This document shows positions 1 to 7,939 of a stretch of DNA of 51,390 nucleotides, in pieces. The stretch lies in assembly GCA_026015185.1 (NCBI GenBank), contig JAOZGX010000016.1:1-51390 (forward strand), in the 5' to 3' direction. The position numbers were made by a program, and so were the translations under genes. Numbering within the stretch: the first letter of the stretch is position 1; every line of letters starts with the position of its first letter. Source of the stretch: Candidatus Bathyarchaeota archaeon (GTDB taxonomy: Archaea; Thermoproteota; Bathyarchaeia; 40CM-2-53-6; RBG-13-38-9). The notes under the pieces were generated by a model that was not told the origin of the DNA, did no database searches, and saw nothing but the letters and a program-made list of their open reading frames with translations.

Positions 1-230
1 GGGCCTGTGGATAACAGCACAAAGTATTGCCCCTCAGGAGGAGTTATCGTTGCTGTAAACTCAGATGCCTGAAGAACTTCCACGCTGCCTTGGGAAGACC
101 ATCCGCTCAGATCACCGGTTTCAAAACCATGATTTATTGGTTGGGAATAAGATGAAGGGATAGGAAATAGAATTAACATTAAAGCTATGGCAACAAATAT
201 TCTAATGTAGGCTAGTAGCTTTCTTCTCAC
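1..230 (-). CDS. Partial secreted protein, N-terminal part only
   Basis: The frame is open from the GTG at 230 to the window edge, so only about 76 residues are visible and the C-terminus is missing. The start MRRKLLAYIRIF leads into a hydrophobic stretch and a likely signal peptidase site near SYSQP, so export is probable. The mature part begins NHGFETGDLSGWSSQGS and continues to EGQYFVLLSTG. This resembles the start of carbohydrate-binding or jelly-roll secreted proteins, which often open with N-G-x-F-E-T-G-D-L-x-G-W. The gene starts 20 bases after the stop of the Tat-exported repeat protein on the same strand, so the two are probably co-transcribed. The precise function cannot be seen. Confidence 0.6.
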   Translation of the reverse strand, partial: MRRKLLAYIRIFVAIALMLILFPIPSSYSQPINHGFETGDLSGWSSQGSVEVLQASEFTATITPPEGQYFVLLSTG

Positions 231-250
231 ATTGCTCACTGGTATCTGCC

Positions 251-1552
251 TTAATTGACTATGAAGTAGCCGATGTTCATATCATTCCTTGAAAGTCCGG
301 TCAGATGAACTCGGAATTGGTCGCTTGATAGCCTCTCAACCCATCTGACGCCTATGTTGCTGGAATTGTTCATTATCGTAACGAATATCATCGCATCGGT
401 GCCTATAGTAATCCCACTTGGAACGGTAATGTCATGAGATCTTACGCCTGTTGGTACGATTGCTCTTTGAGCAGAGTTTAATTGAATGGAGTTGGTGCTT
501 AATTTTCCATTATTGTCTATTTTTGTTGAGGTTGTTGGATTACCCGAACCGTCTATATCAGTAACAAATCTGACTCCACCAGTGCAGCGTACAGCAAATT
601 CGTTTGCAGCAATAGAGTCAAAGTCTTTATCGTTATCATCCGAAAAGAGGAAAACACCATCGTGGGTAGCCTTGGCCCTCCGTCCTGTAGTATAGCTGTA
701 CCTTCCTGCAGCCGTATTAGAGGTACCTCCGGGCACCGTTGAAGCATACCCGCTGGCAGTGTTTGTGTTACCTCCGCCAACCGTTGACCTATTCTCGCTG
801 GCAGTATTTGAGTGCCCTCCGCCAACCATTGATTGAAAACCGCTGGCAATGTTGGAGTAACCTCCACCAACCGTTGACCTATTCCCGCTGGCAGTGTTGT
901 TGTCTCCTCCACCAACCGTTGACCTATTCCCGCTGGCAGTGTTTTTTTCTCCTCCGCCAACCGTTGAACCAAACTTGCTTGTAGTGTTGTTGATTCCTCC
1001 GCCAACCGTTGAACTATTCCAGCTGGCAGTGTTGTTTCCTCCTCCGGCAACCGTTGACCTATACTCGCTGGCAGTGTTGCTGTCTCCTCCGCCAACCGTT
1101 GAATAACTCCCGCTGGCAGTGTTGAATAAACCTCCGCCCACAGTTGCGTACATTGCATTTAAAGCATCTGTGTCATTATTACCAGCCCGATTCTTATTTC
1201 CACCGCCAACTGTTCCGTAATTATCAGTCACCATGTTCACTTTGCCGATTGCTCCACCACCTGATATTGTTGCTCCAGTTACACCCGAAGTTATAGAGTT
1301 TCCGCTATAGCCCCCAATGAAGTTTCTGTTCGTATCATCCCATTTGAGATGATCGCTACCTGTTATGGTATCTGAATCAAACCAGAATGTGATTTGATCC
1401 GTTGCACCTGAACCATCAAGAGCATGTGCTTTTTCAACCTTTTGACTCAAAATTAAGCTTGCCAAACTGCCGAAAGCCGCTAAACCTACAAGCTTATGAA
1501 GGAAGTTTCTTCTATCAACATTCTCATTTCTATTTTTCAATTTCTGATTCAT
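251..1552 (-). CDS. Tat-exported protein with YadA-head-like repeats
   Basis: 433 residues. The N-terminus has a twin-arginine signal (DRRNFLHK at residues 13-20, then a hydrophobic stretch and cleavage near KAHA), so it is probably exported folded. Residues 136-285 are ten 15-residue repeats of the form STVGGGxxNTASGxx, the left-handed beta-roll repeat of YadA-type bacterial adhesin heads. After the repeats comes SYTTGRRAKATHDGVFLFSD and a region ending in FAVRCTGGVRFVTD, a layout known from bacterial surface and tail-fibre-like proteins. The C-terminal 90 residues look like a small beta domain. There is no outer-membrane anchor and no C-terminal membrane helix. GC content is clearly higher than in the core genes. 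A horizontally acquired surface or trimeric fibre protein is inferred; the role is unknown. Confidence 0.8.
   Translation of the reverse strand: MNQKLKNRNENVDRRNFLHKLVGLAAFGSLASLILSQKVEKAHALDGSGATDQITFWFDSDTITGSDHLKWDDTNRNFIGGYSGNSITSGVTGATISGGGAIGKVNMVTDNYGTVGGGNKNRAGNNDTDALNAMYATVGGGLFNTASGSYSTVGGGDSNTASEYRSTVAGGGNNTASWNSSTVGGGINNTTSKFGSTVGGGEKNTASGNRSTVGGGDNNTASGNRSTVGGGYSNIASGFQSMVGGGHSNTASENRSTVGGGNTNTASGYASTVPGGTSNTAAGRYSYTTGRRAKATHDGVFLFSDDNDKDFDSIAANEFAVRCTGGVRFVTDIDGSGNPTTSTKIDNNGKLSTNSIQLNSAQRAIVPTGVRSHDITVPSGITIGTDAMIFVTIMNNSSNIGVRWVERLSSDQFRVHLTGLSRNDMNIGYFIVN
698..1147 (-). repeat. Ten 45-bp tandem coding repeats
   Basis: Ten in-frame 45-base units encode residues 136-285 of the YadA-head-like protein. 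Neighbouring units are near-identical in places; the two units around 860-955 encode almost the same 15 residues (STVGGGDNNTASGNR). This suggests recent duplication or recombination between units. The repeat number could vary between strains. Confidence 0.9.
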
Positions 1553-1785
1553 CCCTTTAAAATTCTAGGAATAAACAATGAATTTTTTAGATAGCTTACG
1601 CTATCTTCAAAGAGTATGGCTTCTTGCGAACTTAGAAATTCTGTAGGTATTGTATAGACACGATACTTACGTATATACAAACACGTGATCCAACTGGATT
1701 ACTACATATTATTCTTGAGTAGCTTTTAGAGAGAGGGTACCTAGCTGCGAGCATTTAAATTTGAATCGATCTATGATTTCCACAT
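1553..1785 (-). promoter_or_regulatory. Upstream region of the repeat protein with perfect hairpin
   Basis: This 233-base gap lies between the terminase stop and the repeat-protein start. It holds a perfect inverted repeat at 1589-1606 (AGATAGC, loop TTAC, GCTATCT), 37-54 bases before the ATG at 1552. A TATA-like GTATATAC lies at 1671-1678. If that is the promoter, the hairpin sits in the leader and could be an operator or an RNA element. No gene is seen here. Confidence 0.4.
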
Positions 1786-3405
1786 CTATTCAAAGAGGTC
1801 TTGGATTACGAGATCAGGTGTAAGTCTGCCTATCGCATCGCCTATCAAAGCATAGATGAAGGAATGAAGAGCATCGTCAGGCTCTCCTTCAGGATGAGTA
1901 TAATGATGATATTTTTTGCCTGAAACTGTCTCCTGCTCTTCCATCTCGATACAGCAGAAATGATCTATTATCCACTCGTTCTCTCTAGCAACATTTTCAT
2001 TCCAGGGAATTACCAAGTCTGGAATCGATTCTCCTTTCCGATCTTTCTTCTTGATTATCTGGATAGCTTTCTCGATCCAGAAGCTCCTATCTGCTTGGAC
2101 CATCAGCTGAGCTATCCGCTTGCCAAACTCATCCTTCTGAACTCTCTGAAGTGGCATGGCTGGATTTCTGATATACTGGCAGCCATAGACTCTATCTCCG
2201 AATCTCTTCTGCAGCTCTGAGACCTGGACAGCTCCGTATCCTATATCGGCCACTGCTTGCTTTACATTGAATCCTTCAATCATTTTGCCTATAGTTTGAA
2301 CCTGCTTCATGGGATCTTTTTCATCAAATTTATGACAGTATAGCAACCTCCATCTTTCTAGCTCATCCAAAGCCATGATCCAGATAACAGTGAATGCAAA
2401 CTCTCCTCCTCCCCAATCGATTCCTGCGTATGATTGATATGGAGGATCCAATCTGCTTACATTGTCGAGAGTTCTATCCACACATTTCAACATATCATCA
2501 GGGATTAATGGTTTGGCCAATCCTCGATAGAAAAGACCTAGAACTTCGTTCATGTATCTTCGTTCTGAGTATCGCTGCCTCTTGGCCTCTAGTGAGTTGG
2601 GATGCTCTGGAGGAAGATTGATTATCCAGGAAGCCATTCGCTGATCGATGTGGTAGCCTGAATAGAATTTGTTCTCAGGCTTTTGTTGGATCCAAGCATT
2701 CTTATTCCATTCCTTTTTATCTGATTCCTCCCATAGCTTGCTGAATTGATCTCCCTCATCGCTGGCAGTTCCTACAGCTATCATGAATCCATAAGAGCTG
2801 TGACTCATACACTCTTCAATAACTGGAACAGCTTCTCCCTGGACATCTTGCATCTCGTCTACTGCTATAAAATCAGCAGGAATGTTTCTGATCGCCCCAA
2901 AATCTCCCCATGCTGAAACCAAATAGCATACAGAGCCGTTTGAAAATGGGATCCTGGTAATGGCTGGCTCTCCTAATTTCTCATCTCTTCTCTTACGTCC
3001 TAATAGATATTCTCTTAATTTTTCAGAATCGAGAATAGCAGCTCTGAATCTGTCCTGGCTGAATCTTGAAACCTGATCCATTCTGGGAGCTGTGTAGATT
3101 CCAGTTGTGAAAGGATTATTCGTTAGTTTGATGAGCAGCCAGTTTACTATCCACTCAGTCATTTCCATTTGTCGAGACTTTACTATAACTATTCTATGAG
3201 ATGTATCTCTATAGATAGGGAAAAGATAATCTCTGTCCTGAAAGCTGAATGGCTTGCCTTTAAGAATTCTGTATTCCTTGGTCCATTCTACAGGATCTGA
3301 TGGAGGAGGTAGACTAACCCTCTCATGTTCAAATCCAATTTGTATATATTCACTTTTTAGATCTAATAGCGTCTCTAAGCCTCTTCGCTTCGGCTTTAAG
3401 TTCAT
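1786..3405 (-). CDS. terL: Phage-type terminase large subunit
   Basis: 539 residues, normal length for a DNA-packaging ATPase/nuclease. The N-terminal ATPase shows an adenine-motif-like FSFQDRDYLFP, a Walker A region IVKSRQMEMTE and a Walker B FIAVDEMQD. The C-terminal RNase H-like nuclease shows acidic motifs YAGIDWGGGEF, AVADIGYGA and GEPDDALHSF. The usual Gly of the KSRQxGxS/T Walker A variant is Glu here, so ATPase activity is uncertain. The ATG at 3405 is supported by a strong GGAGGAGG ribosome site about 5 bases upstream, inside the preceding gene, which it overlaps by 56 bases. No portal, capsid, protease or tail gene is visible nearby, so this is an orphan packaging gene. It could be a provirus remnant, a domesticated gene or a defence-like ATPase. 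Confidence 0.85.
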   Translation of the reverse strand: MNLKPKRRGLETLLDLKSEYIQIGFEHERVSLPPPSDPVEWTKEYRILKGKPFSFQDRDYLFPIYRDTSHRIVIVKSRQMEMTEWIVNWLLIKLTNNPFTTGIYTAPRMDQVSRFSQDRFRAAILDSEKLREYLLGRKRRDEKLGEPAITRIPFSNGSVCYLVSAWGDFGAIRNIPADFIAVDEMQDVQGEAVPVIEECMSHSSYGFMIAVGTASDEGDQFSKLWEESDKKEWNKNAWIQQKPENKFYSGYHIDQRMASWIINLPPEHPNSLEAKRQRYSERRYMNEVLGLFYRGLAKPLIPDDMLKCVDRTLDNVSRLDPPYQSYAGIDWGGGEFAFTVIWIMALDELERWRLLYCHKFDEKDPMKQVQTIGKMIEGFNVKQAVADIGYGAVQVSELQKRFGDRVYGCQYIRNPAMPLQRVQKDEFGKRIAQLMVQADRSFWIEKAIQIIKKKDRKGESIPDLVIPWNENVARENEWIIDHFCCIEMEEQETVSGKKYHHYTHPEGEPDDALHSFIYALIGDAIGRLTPDLVIQDLFE

Positions 3406-3817
3406 TTAGATCCTCCTCCCATTCTGAGGGTATTCTGATCTCGGCTATGGATTCAAGTATATGAATGGCAGTAGCGGCTTTTCTAGCCTCTATCTCGTCA
3501 GCCAAAAGCCATGTATAGAGATCTATCATAGCCTTAAGGATGCTTTCTTTATTTTCACCAGGATCGTAATTTAATTTGATAGCTGGATAGAATTTGTACT
3601 TTCTACCAGAATCTTCTCGTTTTCCTCCGCTATAGGGCCTAGGGCCTCCCGAATTTGGTCTTGGTCCTCCACTATTAGATCTGGCTCCTCCCCAACTCGA
3701 TTTTTTCTTTCTATCTTGCTGCTGCTGATTAATTCGGGTTTCGGGGTAATCGAGACTTTGGGGGCTTTTTTCTATAAATTCCTGGAATTTGGCTGTAAAC
3801 CAATGAGTAAATTTCAT
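3350..3817 (-). CDS. Possible terminase small subunit
   Basis: About 155 residues from the ATG at 3817. An in-frame ATG at 3841 would add eight residues but overlaps the upstream gene. Residues roughly 40-72 are a Gly/Pro/Ser-rich linker with three copies of a GGxRxxSGG unit, followed by a charged helical C-terminus (ATAIHILESIAEIRIPSEWEEDL). Linkers like GGARxNSGGPRP occur at the start of phage small terminase and HTH proteins. Together with the overlap with the large subunit this suggests a small-subunit role, which is an inference from position. No clear helix-turn-helix is seen. Confidence 0.5.
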   Translation of the reverse strand: MKFTHWFTAKFQEFIEKSPQSLDYPETRINQQQQDRKKKSSWGGARSNSGGPRPNSGGPRPYSGGKREDSGRKYKFYPAIKLNYDPGENKESILKAMIDLYTWLLADEIEARKAATAIHILESIAEIRIPSEWEEDLNELKAEAKRLRDAIRSKK

Positions 3818-3822
3818 TTTAA

Positions 3823-4707
3823 CTACCCTTTCTCTACCCATCCTGCCATCTGCAACAAAATATCTAATTTAGCTTCGATTCGCTTCATGTTTGGAATGCT
3901 GGAACTAAATTTTAATTCCAATGAATAAGGGTGGCTACCATCTCCTAAAACAAGAACAATACCATAAGGAATCTCAATTCTCTTTCCTCTCCACTCCTTG
4001 GGCCAAGAAAATCCATCTATCGTCATATGCATGCTTTCATCATTAGATTCTAACGCACTAAAAATATGGGACATTAGACCTCTCGGCCAACCGTAAGTTA
4101 CCAGTTGTTCTTCTAGCCAATCTCGCCAGTCAATTCGAGCATTGTGAATGTAAACTGTGATATAGCCATTTTTGGTAATCTCAAAGGTGCATGGAAGATT
4201 AGTGCTGCCAACATATTTCCTCCCATTATTAGAAGAGGGGATTTTGAGGAGTTGAAAGAAATTCTCTGTATACATCCATTCAGGTGGACGAGTACCGTTT
4301 GTTAAAAGGCATTCTTGTTTACCCTTAATAAGTTCATTAAGGGTTATGGGTTGCCCATTCCAGACGAGCTTATATGTGCCACAGTGATGGAAATGGACCA
4401 ACTGCCTACGCATTTTTGCAACTAATTTTCTAACATAGGAGTATTTACTTTTGAATACTGGAGAATCTTCATTTAAGCTAGGATAGATAATTTTTGTAAT
4501 ATCTTTTTCAGTTCTCTTAACATTCTGTTTTAATAAGAAAGCTACTTTGTCTTTTACTGTACCTTCAGGGAGAGGCTTGGGTGTGCAACTATGCCATTTT
4601 GCAACCTCATTGCAACCTTTGAGTCCCATGAATTCTCTAGAGGTTCTAGGAGTTCCTTCAGTAAGGCCCTTAGTCTTATTACTATATATCTCAATCTCTT
4701 TAGGCAT
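3823..4707 (-). CDS. Hypothetical protein of terminase cassette
   Basis: 294 residues, not recognised. Residues about 45-115 (EGTVKDKVAFLLKQNVKRTE, then YSYVRKLVAKMRRQL) look like a winged-helix DNA-binding region followed by a basic helix. The central part (LPCTFEITKNGYITVYIHNA) looks like a beta domain. The C-terminus ends in an amphipathic helix (IPNMKRIEAKLDILLQMAGW). The stop lies at 3823, just before the small-subunit-like gene, and all three genes share one strand, so this is the first gene of a probable operon. A DNA-binding or regulatory role in the element is possible but unproven. Confidence 0.55.
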   Translation of the reverse strand: MPKEIEIYSNKTKGLTEGTPRTSREFMGLKGCNEVAKWHSCTPKPLPEGTVKDKVAFLLKQNVKRTEKDITKIIYPSLNEDSPVFKSKYSYVRKLVAKMRRQLVHFHHCGTYKLVWNGQPITLNELIKGKQECLLTNGTRPPEWMYTENFFQLLKIPSSNNGRKYVGSTNLPCTFEITKNGYITVYIHNARIDWRDWLEEQLVTYGWPRGLMSHIFSALESNDESMHMTIDGFSWPKEWRGKRIEIPYGIVLVLGDGSHPYSLELKFSSSIPNMKRIEAKLDILLQMAGWVEKG

Positions 4708-5102
4708 CGATTCACTTTCTGTTAGATAATGACTTTAAAGCAGCCATTCTCTACAGCCGAAATTCGCAGCCCCTTCTTTGCAACCATTAAATATTTTCAG
4801 GAACCTAGGTTACAATAACGCCCATTAGCAGTTGTTGTCTGCTTGTAGGGATTTGTAATCTTTTTGTGTTGATTCTGATTTATGATAGATAGTATCTTCT
4901 TATTAACTTCTTAGTTACTAATAATATAAAAAGAATATCAGACTTATTTAAAGTTTTAAGCAAAGAAATTAAGAAAATAGACCCTATGCTACTTACTTTA
5001 ATCTAAGTTGATAACGTCATTTTATTATTACTACAGTAAGGAAATAACAAAATTTTTTAAACAATTGGTAACAAATTGGTTACTAAAAGGGGCTGTAAAA
5101 AA
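4708..5102. promoter_or_regulatory. Divergent intergenic region of the terminase element
   Basis: About 395 bases separate the terminase cassette (minus) from the small plus-strand protein. It contains a 10-bp palindrome AACCTAGGTT at 4802-4811 and an inverted repeat GTAAC-6-GTTAC at 5068-5083. The second repeat lies just downstream of a TATA-like AATTTTTTAAAC near 5050, and just before the preferred start of the next gene. Operator sites are a reasonable reading. No RNA gene was recognised. Confidence 0.35.
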
Positions 5103-5294
5103 GTGCCGAGAAAGGCTATTAAAGGAGAGTCATCTGCAGTAAAAATACCATTAGAAATGAAGAATGCTATAATGGATTTTTTAAATACACAAAAAGCTAA
5201 AGAGTTGGGCTTCGATTCTTTCAGCGATGTTGTGACTGCAGGAACGAGGATGCTTCTTGAGCATTATGGATTTTTTGAAAAGAGAAAGTTTTGA
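5103..5294 (+). CDS. Small ribbon-helix-helix-like DNA-binding protein
   Basis: 63 residues from the GTG at 5103, which has AGGGG about 10 bases upstream. A TTG at 5076 would extend the N-terminus by nine residues but lies inside a palindrome and has no ribosome site. The pattern is a basic strand (KVPRKAIKG, then SSAVKIPLEMKNAI) followed by two helices (DFLNTQKAKELGF and SFSDVVTAGTRMLLEHYG). This matches the CopG/MetJ ribbon-helix-helix shape, in which the strand contacts DNA. It faces away from the terminase cassette across 400 bases with inverted repeats, so it may control that cassette. The family call rests on pattern only. Confidence 0.55.
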   Translation: MPRKAIKGESSAVKIPLEMKNAIMDFLNTQKAKELGFDSFSDVVTAGTRMLLEHYGFFEKRKF

Positions 5295-5405
5295 GACCCT
5301 ATTTTTATCGTTAAATATATCACAATTTAGTAAGTTATTAAATATAATAAATATCCTCTATCTAGTTAATAGATGGAAGAATAATTTAGGAGCTGAATTT
5401 CTAAG

Positions 5406-5936
5406 TTGAAAAAACCAATCAATATTCTACTTGCCACGGTTTTGATATTTTCAATAATAGTGATCGGGATGATAAATGTCTATAATTCTAATTCTGAATG
5501 TTCGGCTCAACTCGGCGGAGTAAAAGGAACCGTAAGAATTAGAGATAGAATGGAAAATTTCATCCCTTTTGCTTGGGCAACAATAACAATCACCTCGCTT
5601 GACGGTCCCTTCAGTGTCAACACTACCTCAACCTCTGCTGGAACATATTGGGCTACTGGTCTACCCAATGGGGATTATAATGTCAGCGTTTGGGCACCAC
5701 ATCCAACAAAAACAGATTGGTATTGGTTTGACTCCAAATTGGTTTCTGTTCATAATGGAGATTCATTAGCTGATTTTTACCTTGATGATGATGAACATCT
5801 GGTACCTGAATTCTCTGATTATGCGATAACAGCATTATTAATGATATCTTTGCTATCTTCTTTGATAATGATTAAGAGAATGAAAAATAGATTGGGCATT
5901 CCAGATAAGGGATCAGATTACATCATCCAAAGATAG
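5406..5936 (+). CDS. Surface protein with PEF-type C-terminal anchor
   Basis: 176 residues from a TTG with AGGAGC about 12 bases upstream. A signal peptide covers residues 1-34. The mature domain (GGVKGTVRIRDRMENFIPFA, then GTYWATGLPNGDYNVSVWAP) is a carboxypeptidase-regulatory-like beta-sandwich. The C-terminus has VPEFSDYA, a 20-residue hydrophobic helix and a basic end (IKRMKNR). That order (PEF, helix, basic cluster) is the layout of archaeal PEF-CTERM sorting signals handled by archaeosortases. No archaeosortase is present in this window, so processing is inferred; it may simply be membrane-anchored. Confidence 0.65.
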   Translation: MKKPINILLATVLIFSIIVIGMINVYNSNSECSAQLGGVKGTVRIRDRMENFIPFAWATITITSLDGPFSVNTTSTSAGTYWATGLPNGDYNVSVWAPHPTKTDWYWFDSKLVSVHNGDSLADFYLDDDEHLVPEFSDYAITALLMISLLSSLIMIKRMKNRLGIPDKGSDYIIQR

Positions 5937-5957
5937 TGTATGCTAAGATTTCAATTC

Positions 5958-7157
5958 TCAATCCATTTTTATCTTAGAACCTGCGTGGTAATACTTTCCC
6001 TTTAACAACATTACCCATTTTTGTTCCTCTTTTTCTAAGGTCTTGGTTTCTAGAAAAACATATACTTGTAGCGCACTATCAAATGTCAAAAGCAAAGGTA
6101 TGTATTGTAAGAATTTGGTCTTTCCAATTTTGATCAGACCCCATGATAAAGCCAGATACATAAATAATGTAGGAATGAAATAGATCATTGTGTAGCTTGT
6201 TAATGTATTCTGTATTGTGCGATTCAATACTATGATCAGGAAATAAATCAATGAAAAAAATGCCATTGACTGCATAGAAATTGGGTAAGCTCCCAATGAC
6301 TTATCTACCCGGTTTTTATCCTTTACCAATCTTAGAACATTTGATGAATACCATCTTTTTCGCTGACGTATGTATTGTTCTGCATCTTCTACTTCTTCTT
6401 GCCAAAGGTTCGCATCGGACGCAGCTATCTTCCATCCCTTATCATAGAGTCTATGTGTCATCTCATAATCTTCAATCAATGTTTTTCCATGGCTTCCACC
6501 AACACTTTTCCATGTCGCCTTTCTAAGAGCATAATTGGCTCCACAAATAGGCTGGAAATCACTTACCTTGATCTTTCCATTCTTTCCATGAACTGCAATA
6601 TTATACCACCATTCATCCTCGATAGCGCGGAATTTTGTAAATAGATTTTTATAATAATTTCCACAATGTGTAGTTCCTGCGACTGCCCCCACTTTTGGAT
6701 CTTTAAAGGGTTGAACGATCTTTTTTAGCCAATCTTTCTCACATACACCATCCGGATCTGTTAGAGCAATTATTTCAGATTTCACTACATTTTTAATCGC
6801 CGAATCCAAAACTGGTGCTTTTCTATCATAAGCTTTCTTAGGTGTGAAATATTTGATCAGGCCTTGCTTCTTGTATTTTAAACAGATATCTTTTGTTTCA
6901 TCGGTCGATTTGTTATCATAAATTACGATTTCAAGTTTATCTTTCGGATAATTTTGTTGTAAGAAATTTTTTATTTTTCTTTCGATCACATTCCCTGATT
7001 GCCAAGCATACGCCATTACACAGACTTTGGGGGCATATTCATTCTCGAATTTAGGCCTCTTCATATTCCATACTGTAAGAAGATAAAATAATGAAGAAAG
7101 AAGGAAAATGAATCCTATTGAATAGACTATAATCTTGCCAATAGGAAAGAAAATCAT
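5958..7157 (-). CDS. Membrane glycosyltransferase, family GT2
   Basis: 399 residues. It has one N-terminal membrane helix (about residues 5-27), a cytosolic GT-A domain, and three or so C-terminal helices (about 293-370). The GT2 motifs are in order: VIYDNKSTDET near the nucleotide site, ALTDPDGVC as the DxD region, LIEDYEM with the catalytic acidic pair, and QRKRWYSS as the Q-x-x-R-W motif of processive enzymes. It probably extends a surface polysaccharide or lipid-linked glycan. It is converged on by the PEF-anchored protein gene (22 bases between stops). The acceptor and sugar cannot be told. Confidence 0.85.
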   Translation of the reverse strand: MIFFPIGKIIVYSIGFIFLLSSLFYLLTVWNMKRPKFENEYAPKVCVMAYAWQSGNVIERKIKNFLQQNYPKDKLEIVIYDNKSTDETKDICLKYKKQGLIKYFTPKKAYDRKAPVLDSAIKNVVKSEIIALTDPDGVCEKDWLKKIVQPFKDPKVGAVAGTTHCGNYYKNLFTKFRAIEDEWWYNIAVHGKNGKIKVSDFQPICGANYALRKATWKSVGGSHGKTLIEDYEMTHRLYDKGWKIAASDANLWQEEVEDAEQYIRQRKRWYSSNVLRLVKDKNRVDKSLGAYPISMQSMAFFSLIYFLIIVLNRTIQNTLTSYTMIYFIPTLFMYLALSWGLIKIGKTKFLQYIPLLLTFDSALQVYVFLETKTLEKEEQKWVMLLKGKYYHAGSKIKMD

Positions 7158-7280
7158 GAACCATATCTAATATTTATTTGGAATATATTTTTTTTGATAT
7201 TTATAATTAAATTATAGCAATTTGTAACAAAGTAACAATTTTATCATTATCCAATTAATCGAAATTGGAGAGTTGATTTA

Positions 7281-7837
7281 ATGAAGGTAAAAATTGGTAA
7301 AACCACTATTAGCATAATGTAAGGGGATATAACCGAACAAGAAACAGATGCCATAGTAAATGCGGCAAATTCATCTTTGATGGGGGAGGTGGAGTGGATG
7401 GTGCAATCCATAGAAAAGGGGGTCACAGGATCCTTGATGAGTGTAAGAAGATTCGAGAAACAGAATACAAAGATGGATTACCGATAGGCAAAGCTGCAAT
7501 AACTAATGGAGGTTCTTTAAAATCCGATTATGTAATTCATACTGTTGGGCCTATATGGAAAGGGGGCAATCATTCTGAGGAAAAGTTCTTGAGAAATGCT
7601 TATCAAAACTCTTTAGAAATTGCAATTAATAAAGGAGTCAAGACAATATCGTTCCCATCAATAAGTACTGGTGCTTATGGATTTCCGATTAATAAAGCAA
7701 GTAAGATTGCCATCAACGCTGTTAAGGATTATTTGGAAAGAAATGTTAATCTTGAAAAAATAATCTTTGTCCTGTTCAGTGAGGAAGATTTTGAAATTTA
7801 CAAAAAAGTAATGAGGGAAATATTGAAGAATGATTGA
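7281..7837 (+). pseudogene. Broken macro-domain (ADP-ribose-binding) gene
   Basis: Reading from the ATG at 7281 gives MKVKIGKTTISIM and then a TAA stop at 7320-7322, followed by GDITEQETDAIVNAANSSLM. Next, a run of five G bases near 7382 is one short; a sixth G would restore the frame into GGVDGAIHRKGG. The rest (SDYVIHTVGPIW, then ISFPSISTGAYGFP) is a clear macro domain of the O-acetyl-ADP-ribose deacetylase type. Two independent lesions, a stop where family members carry Q-G-D-I-T and a one-base deletion, mark it as a pseudogene. The deletion lies in a homopolymer and could be a sequencing error; the stop could not be explained the same way. Confidence 0.85.
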
Positions 7838-7939
7838 AAATTAAGCTCATGTTTTTAAGTAAGACATTTATTATTAAGGCAGATAAAATGGACTCTTTAT
7901 GAGTTGTTCCTTAAATTAAACATCTTGAGGTTGTAAAAA

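Noticed and set aside
698-1147. Regular 45-base repeats resembling a CRISPR array
   Set aside because: The repeats are in frame and encode the YadA-head-like protein; there are no constant-length unique spacers.
553-1158. Long open frames on both strands across the repeat region
   Set aside because: They are by-products of the 15-codon periodic repeat. Only one frame gives a signal peptide and a known fold.
4802-4811. AACCTAGGTT palindrome as an element end or attachment site
   Set aside because: No matching copy or direct repeat was found at the other side of the terminase cassette.
1786-5294. Full provirus or gene transfer agent
   Set aside because: Only packaging-type genes are present; no capsid, portal, tail or integrase was found in the window.
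7320-7322. Stop codon in the macro-domain gene as a recoded amino acid
   Set aside because: It is TAA, not TAG or TGA, and a separate frameshift follows, so recoding does not explain the break.
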